This document shows positions 15,001 through 25,956 of a stretch of 64,000 bases of DNA, in pieces. Source of the DNA: Bilabrum cf. latius (taxonomy: Eukaryota > Bigyra: Bicosoecida > Bigyra > Bicosoecida); the NCBI GenBank assembly GCA_965178125.1, contig OZ237752.1, forward strand, positions 682,001 to 746,000. The letters run 5' to 3'. The notes under the pieces are model-generated. The model was not told the DNA's origin and made no database searches. It saw only the letters and a program-made list of their open reading frames with translations. Numbering within the stretch: the first letter of the stretch is position 1; each line of letters starts with the position of its first letter. Both the position numbers and the translations under genes were made by a program.

Positions 15001-16179
15001 GGTCTGTTCGTGGTCACGCCAAACACCTCCTCCAGCTTCGGCCCGCTGCGAGGCACCTGCGTTCCAGCTCCTGGCAGGCGTAGCTCGGCCGATCTGTCCC
15101 TATACCGGGGCGTGGGAAGGCTTATTGGGTCTGTGTTTAGAACAGGCCAGCGGTTGGCTCTCCGATTCCACCCGCTTGTGTGGGCTGCACTGGCAGGGCA
15201 CGAAACGCGGCATTCATTGCATCAGCTTCGAGGCCTCCATGCTCACCTGTCTGATAACGTGCTCGGGCCCATGCTTGCCTGCTCCAGCGAAGATGAGTGG
15301 GAAGACACGTTTGAAGACGCTGGTATCGAGCCCGAGGCAGTGCTGGCGGACGGCACTAAAGTCAATTGGCTTCCGGCACCTCGGGTCCACTAGCAGACGC
15401 GCGGCGGCATGACCTCAAGGGTAGGTGCTTCTGCAGAGTCTAGCGGTCTGGCGCTCCCTTGGGCGGATGCTGCTCGCAGTGTGGTAGAGGCTGCGATAAC
15501 GAAGGAAGAAGAGGGTGGCAGCGTGGGCCCCCCTGGGCAGCCCTCATCGGGCGCCGGCGCATCTGTCACTGTCGAGGCAGGTGACACCGAAGCAACCTCA
15601 CCGGCTGCAGATCCTTCATAGATCACGTTTAGCAACCGAGAGGATTTCTGCGACTGGATGATCCGGACGCACCTCCAGAGTTTCTCTGTACAGCTAGCTG
15701 CGATTCGCCTGGGCTTTCAAGAGGTCTGTCCTGCTGCCACCACCGTAGGCATCAGGGGCCCAGAGCTTGAGCTTGCCGTGTGCGGTTCGCCAGAGGTGGA
15801 CGTTGACATGCTCCAGAGGCACACTGAGTACGCAGGGGGCGCGAGCGACAGGTCTCCTCACGTGCGGCACTTCTGGTCTGTGATGCGCAGAATCTCGCAG
15901 GCCCAACGTCGCGCTTTTGTGAGGTTTGCGTGGGGCCAAGAACGGCTGCCTGCGACTGATGCCGCCTTTGATGCCGCTGGTGTCAGGTTGCGCATTAAAT
16001 CGAGAGAAGAGCCCTACGGGAGCGGTGCTGAGCAGGAGCTTGAAGATGGTAGGCTGCCGCGAGCGGACACGTGCTTCTTCAATGTGGAGCTACCGGCTTA
16101 CTCTTCCGAGGAGCGCATGAGGCAGCAGTTGCTCACCGCCGTGACCATTGGTGCAGGGCTTGACGGGGACACTGTCTAA
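1..16179 (+). CDS. Giant HECT-type E3 ubiquitin ligase (5'-truncated by window)
   Basis: One frame runs from base 1 to TAA at 16177-16179 (5,392 codons), broken only by 40 TAG codons read as sense; the N-terminus lies outside the window. Domains, by window residue: a Tudor-knot/MBT-like barrel ending in HFNGWESNWDEWIDV (about 2003-2084); a SPRY domain (about 2384-2457, core VIGCAWDVLRGEVRYAVDG); a UBA-like segment (about 2578-2617); a protease-associated PA domain (about 2696-2768, IVLCHRGRCTF); a second UBA-like patch near 3173; a Tudor-like module (about 3644-3730, AYDVKYDDGDLEEYV); and a C-terminal HECT domain (about 4897-5392). HECT hallmarks include GPFREVLADLSHDL, then ADTCFFNVELPAYSS with the expected catalytic Cys at residue 5358, 35 residues from the end, as is usual. 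The linkers are Ala/Ser/Gly-rich with acidic runs. HECT ligases form a thioester with ubiquitin before transfer. The substrate is unknown. No introns are needed over 16 kb. Confidence 0.9.
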
Positions 16180-16908
16180 TAAGGATTTGCAATCTGAGGA
16201 AAAGATGAAGTGACACAACCAAAATTTGCGGTAACCAAATGCTTGCTTTATCAGAAATTAAGTGAAATACATCTGACGACAAGATTCTGGTCCGTTTCAA
16301 TACATTTGATCTGGACATGTCGTTATAATGCTAACGCCGAATGGGGTTCGGTGTTGATGTTGCGATGTATTCGGACACAGGCTCCGGTCTACCAACGCGA
16401 GGTTGCAACCGCCAGTGCGACCAGCAGCTTCCCTCGTCTCCTTCCTTAGGGAAGGGGGCGGGGCAGCGTGGCAGAGGCCGTTCCGGCTCATGCCGTTATT
16501 TTGTTGTGTATATACTGGTGATGCCAGAGTGTACGCGCAACCTAGTCTCATAAACAATCAGACATGGCAAGACCTGACAAAGCTGTGCCTGTGCGCGACC
16601 CTTGACCGGACTGATCGGGGCTGCGAAGAGCACGTGCACTACTTCGCCGAGGAGGAGGGGGTTGGGAGAGTGGGCAACAATTACCCAATATCCGCCCCTC
16701 TCCTGAACACAGAGAGGGTATGCACGTCATCGCAAGCAATCCGTTGGCTCGGTCGCACATTCCCGGTTGCGACCGCCGACGCAGGATTCTCTTATCCGTG
16801 GTGACCACTAGTATGCGTCGGGGTTATCGTTGACCTGCATCGGGAGTCATGTCGACCGACAGCGAGAGGGTGCAGATCGGATGGTTTTGTTGCTGTCCTG
16901 ATCTGGGG
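16180..16908. other. Intergenic spacer between convergent genes
   Basis: This 729-base spacer separates the HECT ligase stop (TAA TAA in tandem) from the TAA of the convergent membrane-protein gene. It is more AT-rich than the flanking coding sequence. It contains short open frames but none with recognisable domains or with the coding texture of its neighbours. I see no RNA gene or repeat. Confidence 0.5.
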
Positions 16909-18876
16909 TTAAGCACTGGTGCCCGGTATCTCCACGACGTCCGATGCGTCCAACTCGATCATCCCCACGCCGCCATCATCTCGCTCTGACTTGTCCTACT
17001 GCTCGAGCTACTCCCTTGACATGTTGCCAGCAAAAGCCGCCAATGCCTCGTCGTGCTTAAGAGCTGCCGCTTGGTCTGCAGACAGCACCGCCGGATAAAA
17101 CGATCTCTGTAACTACTCCTGCACCGATCCAGCATCGTCCTGACCAGTCACGGACAGCACGCCGCTTAGCTGTACCCAGGCAAGCATAGGGACAGCCAGC
17201 CCGCATAAAATGGTACCCATCATTGCGCATACAATTCCAATCTGGTACCCTTCGAGCAGCTCCGAGTTTAATGCCCTGGATATGGGAGCGCTGGCCAGTG
17301 CAAAAATGCCCAGAACGAGGTCAAGCACGGCGGACAGCATGGCAAACCGCCAAGTCCATCCGGCAGCAATCAGGGGCGCATGCAGGCGCCGGATGGTTCG
17401 TACATCAGCTGACGAGGCTCCTTCCTCCAATTCTTTGTTGGACAGGATCCGAGGAAGGCACAGTTTAAGACCTCCACCCAACCATTTGGCTTCCCACGCT
17501 TCGAGTCTGGCCTCGGCACCAGATGCCTTGCTGCCATATCGCGAGGCTGACGAGTACAATGATCGAGAGACCCACAGGGCAAATGCCGCGCCAGCAATGG
17601 CCCCAGCACCCCCCAAACCTAGCACTAGGCAGCCGGACACGGCCAGAAGCATCACTGTCCCACAGCACGTGGAGCACAGCGACATGCAGCACTGAGCAAA
17701 GCACCGCCCGTCATTATCGCATGCAGCGGCAAGCTGTGCCGTTTTGTAGAGTCCCGTGCTGAATGTGAACACGACCAGGAACAAAAAGAAACTCAGCGGA
17801 ACGGAAACGGCTGCGAGTCGAACCAGGAACAAATCCCTCACGATGTTGGCGCTCCGTCGATCTAGCCGTGATTCGATTTTTGTAGAGTTGCTGCCGTCCT
17901 GCCACAACAATCTGCGATCCGGCTACAGGCGAGTAGGGAAGCCATCTTCGATTGAACTGACCGGTAGTGGTATCGCCTGGCTATCAAGGCCAGTCGAGGG
18001 GGCTCCACGAGAAGATTCCAGGGGATCGGGCACCCATAGCAGGCCATCATTGTCGCTATTGCGACTATCAGCAAGCTGGCCCTCGCCGTGGTTGAGATGC
18101 TGTTCTCCACTAGCCGATCGTGGCGTAACTCCCGAGTGGAGGAGCTAGCTAGCACCTGTGTCAAGCACTGGGTCGCCCACAGACACCTCATCAAATGCCA
18201 CCGCGATGTCGTAGTAGCTTGCTCCAACGGCAACCGATAAAAGTAGTGCTCCGCCAGCAGCTAGGCCCGCTCCCACTGGCAGCAGTCCAATGGGACTGCG
18301 TGCCTAAACCCTGGTCTTAGACGCAAACTGCTCGCCGCTAAAGAACCACTGCCTCGGGATCCAATCGTTTCCAATGTGCTGTTTGAGAGCAGTTGCGTGG
18401 GCTGGTGAAGCAACAGCTACGGCTGACGTCACACCGGAAACAATTCCGTGCACCTTTGTCATTACACCGAAGATTGCACTCGCCAGGGCAAAGGCAAAAA
18501 GGACTGCAGACGTTCCAAGCACGCTCTCCGGGGTCCGATCGGTGCTCCCATTCACGACTGCCTCGTTCACCATGCCCACAACTGCTGATAGAATGACAGC
18601 CTGTATAATGATAATGATGCAGGTGTTGAATACGAATCTCGCAACTGTGGCGACGTCCTTGATCGGCCGGAACGACAGTGGGTGATGCAGTCTGAGCTTG
18701 TCGATGGCCTCCCTGTACTGCTCCTTTCCAAACAGACTGAATCCGAGCGGCACACAGCAGTAGAACGCCAAGCACGGTGCAATCTCTTCGTGACGATTCG
18801 ACCACACAACGGCACCAGCAGTGGCAAATAGCTGCGCTAAGAACACGTGGGGTGGGTCAGACGTATCACCTGGAAC
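16909..18876 (-). CDS. Multi-pass membrane protein of unknown family
   Basis: A continuous minus-strand frame runs from an in-frame TAA (18877-18879) down to TAA at 16909-16911. It reads through TAG at 18304, 18145, 17923, 17113, 17008 and 16996. About nine hydrophobic segments are visible, including FVFNTCIIIIIQAVILSAVV, SVPLSFFLFLVVFTFSTGLY and IGIVCAMMGTILCGLAVPML. A polar loop of roughly 130 residues divides the two halves. The C-terminal tail is acidic and ends near LDASDVVEIPGTSA. There is no ATG between the upstream TAA and the first hydrophobic stretch, so the true start is probably in an unresolved upstream exon. A CAG boundary near 18869 could be the acceptor. I do not recognise the family; transporter, channel or structural roles cannot be told apart. 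Confidence 0.75.
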
Positions 18877-18879
18877 TTA

Positions 18880-19685
18880 ACTATGGGGAACATAAATAGA
18901 GACATTAAATTCCCACCTACAGGCACAATAGACCAATGAGAAGCCCTTCGAGCCACCTGCAAGGCAATTTATGACACAATTGATGTGGAAATGGCAGGCA
19001 AACTAGAGCAGTTTGGATCTCGAATTGCAGGTGGTCCTTACTACCCTCGCAGTTCTATTCCGTCGAGGTCACGCAGCTCTTGAAATATCCCTTGGGTTGT
19101 CTCTACATACGCAAAATCAATAACAAACCCATCTGCGGGATAGTCAAGCAAGGCAGACTAGCTAAGGGTGCATTTCGATTATCCGCCAGCGAGGCAGACA
19201 TATACCCATACGCATTTCACGCACACAAGCTTGATACAAAGAAGAAGAGCCCAAACGCAAATGATTGCGTTTCTGCAGAGGAGCACTATTCATCGTTTGC
19301 CATAGCTGTGAAACTGTTCTTGCCGTTTGACCTTATGCCACAGTGTGCACGTAACCTGCAACGCGGTTGGACGACCGTGGCATCCAGGCCGGCTAAGGCA
19401 CGAAGCACTACGGAAACATAAGTTATAGTCTTCGCTCACCACCAGATTGTTCTATTCTTCAAGAGTCGCATAAATGCACCCGCACAGGCAGTACTAGCTT
19501 GGGGGGCCATCGACTCCTGCTCTGACGCACCACTGCAAATTGCTGGCTAGCAGTCCGAAGACAGTGGGATCAGCTAAACGGCCAGGCTATTTGGGTGCAG
19601 AAAGACTAGCTAGGGCGCGTGCGTGCAACCTGATAGATTGCAAATGCCTGGCATGTCATTGAGTCACTCGTTGCATTCTCTAGAG
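18880..19685. other. Spacer, possibly holding the 5' exon of the membrane-protein gene
   Basis: About 800 AT-richer bases lie upstream of the membrane-protein frame and downstream of the TGA of the next minus-strand gene. A plus-strand open frame of 113 codons (19080-19421) has no recognisable domain and begins with a non-ATG codon. Minus-strand ATGs near 18890 and 18905 are followed by possible splice sites, but no phase-consistent join was found. Confidence 0.35.
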
Positions 19686-22600
19686 TCAAGATCCCGACTC
19701 GCTCTGTGCCTGCATGCCACTGCCTGCCTCCCAGCGCGCTAGAAACGAGGCCTCTCGTGGATCACAAACGAGCTTCTCAATCCGCTCCAGTCCTACCCTG
19801 AGCCGCTTCAAGTCGTCGCCATCACCCTCACTCCCCGCGCCAGTCGCACCCGCTACGAGGGCATCGTCGGCGGTCAGGGCGCTAGACATGGCTCGCAACA
19901 ATACCCGCTGCATGGAGGGTTCAGGCAGCCACAGTGCCAGCACATCCACGCACTCGGCAACTTGATTCAGCACAGATTCCACCTTGTTCGATCCGTCCCC
20001 AGCACTGCCATTGGCTCCAGAGGCAGCCTGCCGGGACTTTGCCACGACGGCAGCCACCCACGCAGAGCAAGCTCGTCTGAGCGATGCCTCGAGCGATACC
20101 TGAAGCTCGCTCGCGTCTTCCGATTTGCGCTCTACGTGAGGCAGCCCCTCCTTTAGCAGCGTCAGGATCGGATTGGTCGCGCTCAGGCGCAGCAGGTGTC
20201 CGGGAGCTGAGACCATCTCTGTGACGAAGTGAGAGAGAGCCTCGTACGAGTTGGAGAGATCAAGCTGGGCAGTCGTGGGGCCGCTGGAAGCCGCACGCCG
20301 CCGCCTGGTCGTCGATTCGTCCCCACCTTCAGCCCCAACGGAGACATCAGCAGCTGTCACGTTGCCACCCTGCGCCAGCATGGAACCAACCTGTTCCCGG
20401 ACTCGAAGGAGGTGCGACACCACCAGCAGCACGCTGCCAAAGGGATCCGAGGACTCCATAGTCCGGGCGTCTCGCCGGATCGCCACCTCAACAGCCCGGC
20501 AGATATCCACCGCCAGCCCTGCGAACGACCCGGGTGGAACTGCAGTGTACACGCTGACGAGTGCCTGCAGGCCCCACTGCAGCGCAGGGTGCCAAGGAAA
20601 CCGCTTCTTGCCACTCCGTGGCATCGTCCTCCCAGGTGCTGGAGCAGAGCTGCCCGTCGACTCAGAAGTTCCAGCGCTCCCAGTTGTCCCTGCTGGAGAT
20701 TGCGAGCCGGTCAAAGACGCATCTCCGGCCGCTGACCCGAACAGCTCCCGCAGCGTGGACGTTGACGGGCACTTGGGAGCGAGTGCCACGCCGGAGGCGC
20801 CCGCGCCTGCATCGCGAGACTTGCCACCACTGGCACTGGCACTCGCGCCGTGCCTGAGAAGCGCCTCTCCGATCTGCTCGCTCGTGAAATCGCCCAGCGG
20901 GTCCACTCGACGCGTGTAGAAGAGAAAAACCAGACGCCCTAGGGCATCGGCATGCAGAGCTGCGGCAGACTAGGCCACAGCGTGGTGAACTGCAGCCTCT
21001 ACCGTGGGTATGGCATGTGCTTGCGCACCTGCTCGGCCAGCCACGGTGCTTTTGTCACTGGTAGCGGCATGGCGTGCCAGGGCCCCCTCAGCAGATCTCT
21101 TTGCCTCGTGCAGCACCGATGCAGCGGCCGCCAGATCGTCCAAGTCGTCGAGGAGCACCAATTGGTGCCGCAGCACCGACTGCAGCGCATCGGTGCAGAC
21201 ACTAGAGGTTCCAGCAGCGCAGGCTCCTGCCAGGACGCGGGCCCCATGGCACCCCGCGAGTGGGTCTCCTCTGTCTTCCCCCCCTCCTCGAAACACGCCC
21301 ACCGCAGCATGCATGAGCTGCACCTCGTGCATGGCACTCTCCCTGATTGACTGCATCGCACTCGCGCATGCGCTGGGCATGCCGCTGCCAGCGTCATAGC
21401 CCAGGCTGTGCGCGGCAGGCTGCGCATCTGCGCCGGCGCCGCTTCTGGGCTAGGCAGCGGATCCAGCTGACCGTGAGTTTCCCTGCTGCGGCAAGTGCGG
21501 CTGTACAGCCTACTCTAGCGCACGGGTAGCAAGATCCAGAGCCGCCGGCTGCCTAGCTTCCCACCAGGCAACAGCAACACGCTGCAGGGCGCTAACGGCA
21601 CCTCCCGCCCTCAAACGCGAGTTGCTCTGGGACAGTCCAAGGCCGAGCATCCCTCCGAACAGCTGCATTACATCACCGCCCGATACTCGTGCATCGATGC
21701 TCCTGCCAAAACCTGCCTGTGACAAACGCGCGTCAGCTTTGGCCAGCAGTCCCTACCGGCCGCTGATGCCTCCATACCCTGATTCATCGTCGTCACCGCT
21801 GCTACCTTCATCGTCCCCATCCAAAATACCATCGCCGCCCAGCATGTCGGTGCCCACCAGAGGTGCCTCGCCTGCCGGCCCAAGTCCGCCAGATGGGGCG
21901 AGGGCAGCCAGGCTCAGCCTTGCTGCGGCGCGCTAGGGGGCGCCGGCAAGCGCGTTTGTGGCCCTGACGGCCCCCCTCCGGGCATTCCCAGCACTCGCGT
22001 CGTCTCTGTCTAGAGCTGCTTCTAGCGCGTCTCGAACGGCGAGAAGTCTTGCTTCCTCCACCACGCCTGCTACCGAGGCTTCGTATGCGGGCAGGGTGCA
22101 GAGCGGCACCTGAATCGCCACGGCGGATTCATCCTGTGGGGTGCCATTTGACCTGGTCTGGCTGCGCTGACCCCCCGCTGATTCGGCCCCGATTGTGGCA
22201 AGGCCTGCACCTGCGTGCACCACGCTCCTCCACTCCTCCAGCTGATCCACCATGCGTCCGTTCAACTCGGCCGTGTCACGCAATCCGCGCTCTCCTGGTG
22301 AGTCCGCTGAGCTGCCGCCACCAGCCCACTCGATCGCCTGTGCAACCAGAGCATCCGTGCTTCCCGGACATCGCAGCAGCAACGTGCTCACGGCAGAGCG
22401 CACGCGACTGCTGTCCACGGATCGTCTCGCCTCCTCGAGCTCGCCGTCGCGATGCATTGCAATCCCTGCTATCCCTCCGGTGCCAGAGGCACCAACGCTT
22501 GCGTTCGATCGATCGCCCGAGGACGGCGATTCTCCTGCAGCCCCAGCCAGAGCCAGCGCGGCACCGGTGCGCTGCCCCAGCTGGGAAGCGATGGATGCAC

Positions 22601-23453
22601 AGGCTTTACTTGCCGCATCCCTCACTGCTTCGACTCCACTCTGCGTGAGGTGCAGGAGCACAGTGGCGTACTCTGCGCCCTCTCGGTGCGGCGCGTGCGT
22701 CGACCTTGCCTTTACGGTAGAGGCAACGGGCAGCAGCGCGTGCGACCTCGATCTAGTCGAGAATGCCGATGCCCCAGCCCTCCCTCGGCCGCCAGAGTTG
22801 GCTTGCCTGGTAATCCAGGACTGCACGTCGCGGTGCCACTCTGCTGGCTTCAAATTGCCCGCTTCGCTGCCCATTGCTGGTTTCGGTGGCACCGGTGGAA
22901 GCTCTGGAAGCTTCGATTGACATAATTTCTTAGCCCTGTGAAGGTCATCACCAGGAGCTCGCAAAAGCACAGTTGCTGCAGCCCACTCCGTCCGTGCTAA
23001 CGAGGTGCGATACTCAGGGCTGCATGGATCCAGGGGTGACATTTTCGACTGTCCACGCAGGTGTGTCGCGAGGCGGCTAGCAAGCCAATGAGATCCGCAA
23101 GCTGCTGGCCACAAGGATTGCTTCACTGATGCAAGGGGTAAGATACCAACCCCGGCCGCATGCGCCCCAAGGTGCGCCCAATCGTAGGGAGCGAGAGCAG
23201 CACCGACTCTACGGACAGTGAGATCGAGAGCGTTGGCCCGGGCCTACAGCTACGTTGATTTAGATTGCAAAACATCAGCGCTCGTGCCTCTATCCAGTCC
23301 AGCCGTGGCGGCGATTGTCTCGAACAGTTGAGCCACCTCTGCGGTTCGATCTGATCCAGCTGCTGGCGGCTGAGACCCCACCTTAGATCTGCTCTCATGA
23401 TCAACATACAAAGAAGATTGTATTTTGTCTGCAATCTCACTTGGAAGCACCAT
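19686..23453 (-). CDS. Large alpha-helical protein, function unknown
   Basis: The frame opens at ATG 23451-23453 (MVLPSEIADKIQSSLYVD) and closes at TGA 19686-19688. It gives about 1,255 residues when TAG is read as sense at 23250, 23244, 21933, 21756, 21510, 21450 and 20970. Long amphipathic Ala/Leu-rich stretches alternate with Ser/Gly-rich disordered linkers, as in ARM/HEAT-type scaffolds. Examples are GVEAVRDAASKACASIASQL and SVLLVVSHLLRVREQVGSML. No catalytic motif, signal peptide or membrane segment is visible. It is divergent from the plus-strand gene starting at 23573, with about 120 bases between the two starts. The helical-repeat reading is inferred from composition only. Confidence 0.7.
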
Positions 23454-23572
23454 GTTGCGATGACACAAGTACGGTGTTGGGCTGGCCAATATAGTCTGTA
23501 ATATACTAAATTAATCGTTACTTCACTTTCAAATTCGAGCAATTAGCGGCTGTCCATTTGTTACATACAAGA
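23454..23572. promoter_or_regulatory. Short divergent intergenic region
   Basis: These 119 AT-rich bases separate two divergent start codons and should hold both promoters. No defined motif can be assigned. If the downstream gene starts at the later ATG (23738), the region is longer. Confidence 0.35.
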
Positions 23573-25714
23573 ATGTCTGGCGCAGCGGTAGTGCTCGATG
23601 ATTTTCGTGTTGTTGTTATATTCATGAAAGTTGGATCTGATCGACCATGCAGGTCTTTGGTGTTCGAGGCAAACTGCCCGGGAGCAGTGACCTCGTTTGG
23701 CCATTTCGGACCCACCCCATATCGATTCTTGGCTAGTATGGCAGTAACCTCTCTTCAAGACGACCTATATGAAGCAATATTCATCAGGTCCGCACTTCTA
23801 GATGCGTGCTGTGCCTGCGGCGTGCGAATTCCAACAGCCGTTCGAGCTGCACCAACTGCAACTGTCAGCGAACGAGGAGCCGACACGGCTGCAGCTCACG
23901 AATGGCTCCCAGATTCCAGTCGCATTGCTCAAAATGCAGCCCAAAGGTTTGAACTCGGCCGTGGGCTATCATCGCTCTGTGCCAGGGCCCCGCTTGCTGT
24001 AGCGAGACCGCATCGAGTGTGGGTGCGCAGCCCTTTGCCGCTGCCGCGGCCAGGCAGCGCCCGAGGACCAGCAGGCCTGTTCCTTGGATCCCTACCAGGT
24101 GTTTTTAACCCTAAAACCATTGCAGCAGAGCCGGGACCAGGTGCAGGCAGCAGCAGCACTGGCACGAGCAGGTATACCAAAGAAAGGCTGCGCCACGCAA
24201 CACCGATACCGCCCAAGGCAGAGCTTTTCGGGCTTGCAGATGCAGATTTCGACCAGGACGCGTCCCTTCTTTCTACATTCGATGACGAGGACATCCCAGG
24301 CACCAGCGCCACGGACCCGCTCACCCACGCAGAGAAGCACAGTATCCCTGCGCGCCACACAACAAACATGCTGCAGGTGCTTGCGCGCGCGGGAGCGGCG
24401 TTGCACGAGGCCCAGTCGATCGGCACTGTGCACCTGCGCGGTAGCCTAAGCGTGGGTAGGCCAGGATCGGGTGAAGCAAGCCCAGCTAGCCAACTAGAAG
24501 CCGACCTGGCACAGAACCAGACTAGAGGCGGCGTGCCAGGTTCAGGCAGCAATCGTGGTATAAGGACCGCAGGGGCAGTTCCAGACTTGGATGTAGCAGG
24601 CAGCACTCGAGTTGCATCTGATGCTGTCCCCATCGATATTGAAGAAGCCGTCGAAAAGTTCCTCGGGCGGACTGAGGTCACCTGTGATCAAGCTAGCGGT
24701 GTTGGTGCTGGTGGCCACCTCGCTGACAGTGACTCGGTAGACGAGGCAGCTGCTGGCGATGGTGGCATCCACGGGCCGATCGGGATCACGTCGTTGTTGG
24801 CGCTAGCACCACTGGAGGACGTTGCTGCTGGATGCGTTGGCACGGATGGAATAGCAAGGATGTGGGTCCGAACAAGAGTCCAAGCGAGTACTAGGGCTGC
24901 ATTGGCACAGCGCGATGGCTCTGCGCTTAGGCGAGGACACGGTCTTGAATCGGCTCGTGCAGCTCATCGCCAGCAACAGGAAGGATCAGAACATGCGTCA
25001 GCTATGGGAAGGCACGACAGTGTGCGTGAAAATGCGCGAAGGGGTGACCAGTCCGCGCATGATCCAGATGCTACGCTGTTAGAGGACCCAGTAATCCAGG
25101 CTGCGGGGAGTGCCAGCACTCGATTTGGCCCGAGCACCGACACCACCGCGAGAGCTGGTGCTGGTGCAGGTCCCGATAGCGATGGTGTTCGTGGTAGCCA
25201 GTGTTCGGCTCCTACTGCAGTCCCCCAACGCCGGCCTACCTGGCGGTCCGTCTGCCTGGAGCACTCGTGCGTGCCTTCCAGGATGCTCGGCGGCGAGCTG
25301 GCTGCTTGCATCGGGGAACTCTAGGCTGCAGGCAGGCTTGCAAGGGAGCATGCTGGGGAAACCATCATGGAACGAGGCGTCGGAAGTGTATCGCTTGATG
25401 GGCCGGCAGGGTCCTAGTGGTCTGAGGGCACCTTGGGCCGCATGGTCAACGCAGCCACACATGACTGGGAAGACGCAGAAACGCCCGGCACGCACTCAGC
25501 ATCAGCACTGTCACCGACCTGGGCATACAAGCAAAAGCTCATGGCCGACGTGCTGGCGATGCGTGACCCGGTGTGGCACCCCGAGTGCCGCAGGGCCGCA
25601 CACGAGCAGTGGAAGAGGGAGGAGTAGGAGCTGGAGGAGGCGCTGCAATCGCTGGCGCGCAGCCAGGCGGAGGTGGAAACTTGGATCTCGCAAGCTGATG
25701 AAGCCCTGGACTGA
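23573..25714 (+). CDS. Uncharacterised protein with C-terminal coiled coil
   Basis: Frame +2 is open from ATG 23573 to TGA 25712-25714, with TAG read through at 25322, 25415 and 25625. The part after about 24110 has acidic and Gly/Ala-rich sequence typical of real coding here (KAELFGLADADFDQDASLL). The end is a charged helix, WKREE-X-ELEEALQSLARSQ, probably a coiled coil, into which a Gln at the TAG fits. The first 180 codons are doubtful: another frame (+3, about 23748-24170) also reads as credible protein, so an intron or different start is likely. ATG 23738 (MAVTSLQDDLYEAIF) is an alternative start. No family is recognised. Confidence 0.6.
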
Positions 25715-25956
25715 CTGGGACCCGGCCAAGCGTCACAGCAAAAAAAATGACGAATGCAGATTTAGTTGAGTGCAGTTCATGCAGTGTAAATTTCCCCCCC
25801 CAAGGGCATAGATCTAGCGCCAACCGTACCCGAACACGATAAATTGGGTGAGCTTTCATTTGTAATTGTGTCAGGAATTGGTAATCGGCCAGACTCCCTA
25901 GCGTGCAGACTTCTTCCATTCAAGTTGCTTTGCGATCCTTCGCAGGTGAAAATCGA

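Noticed and set aside
155-16179. Many separate small plus-strand genes each ending at TAG
   Set aside because: All lie in the same +1 frame, abut each other across TAGs, and only together form a protein with a complete HECT domain. They are segments of one gene.
16403-16804. 134-codon plus-strand open frame after the HECT gene
   Set aside because: It has no domain, mixed composition unlike neighbouring genes, and lies in the convergent spacer.
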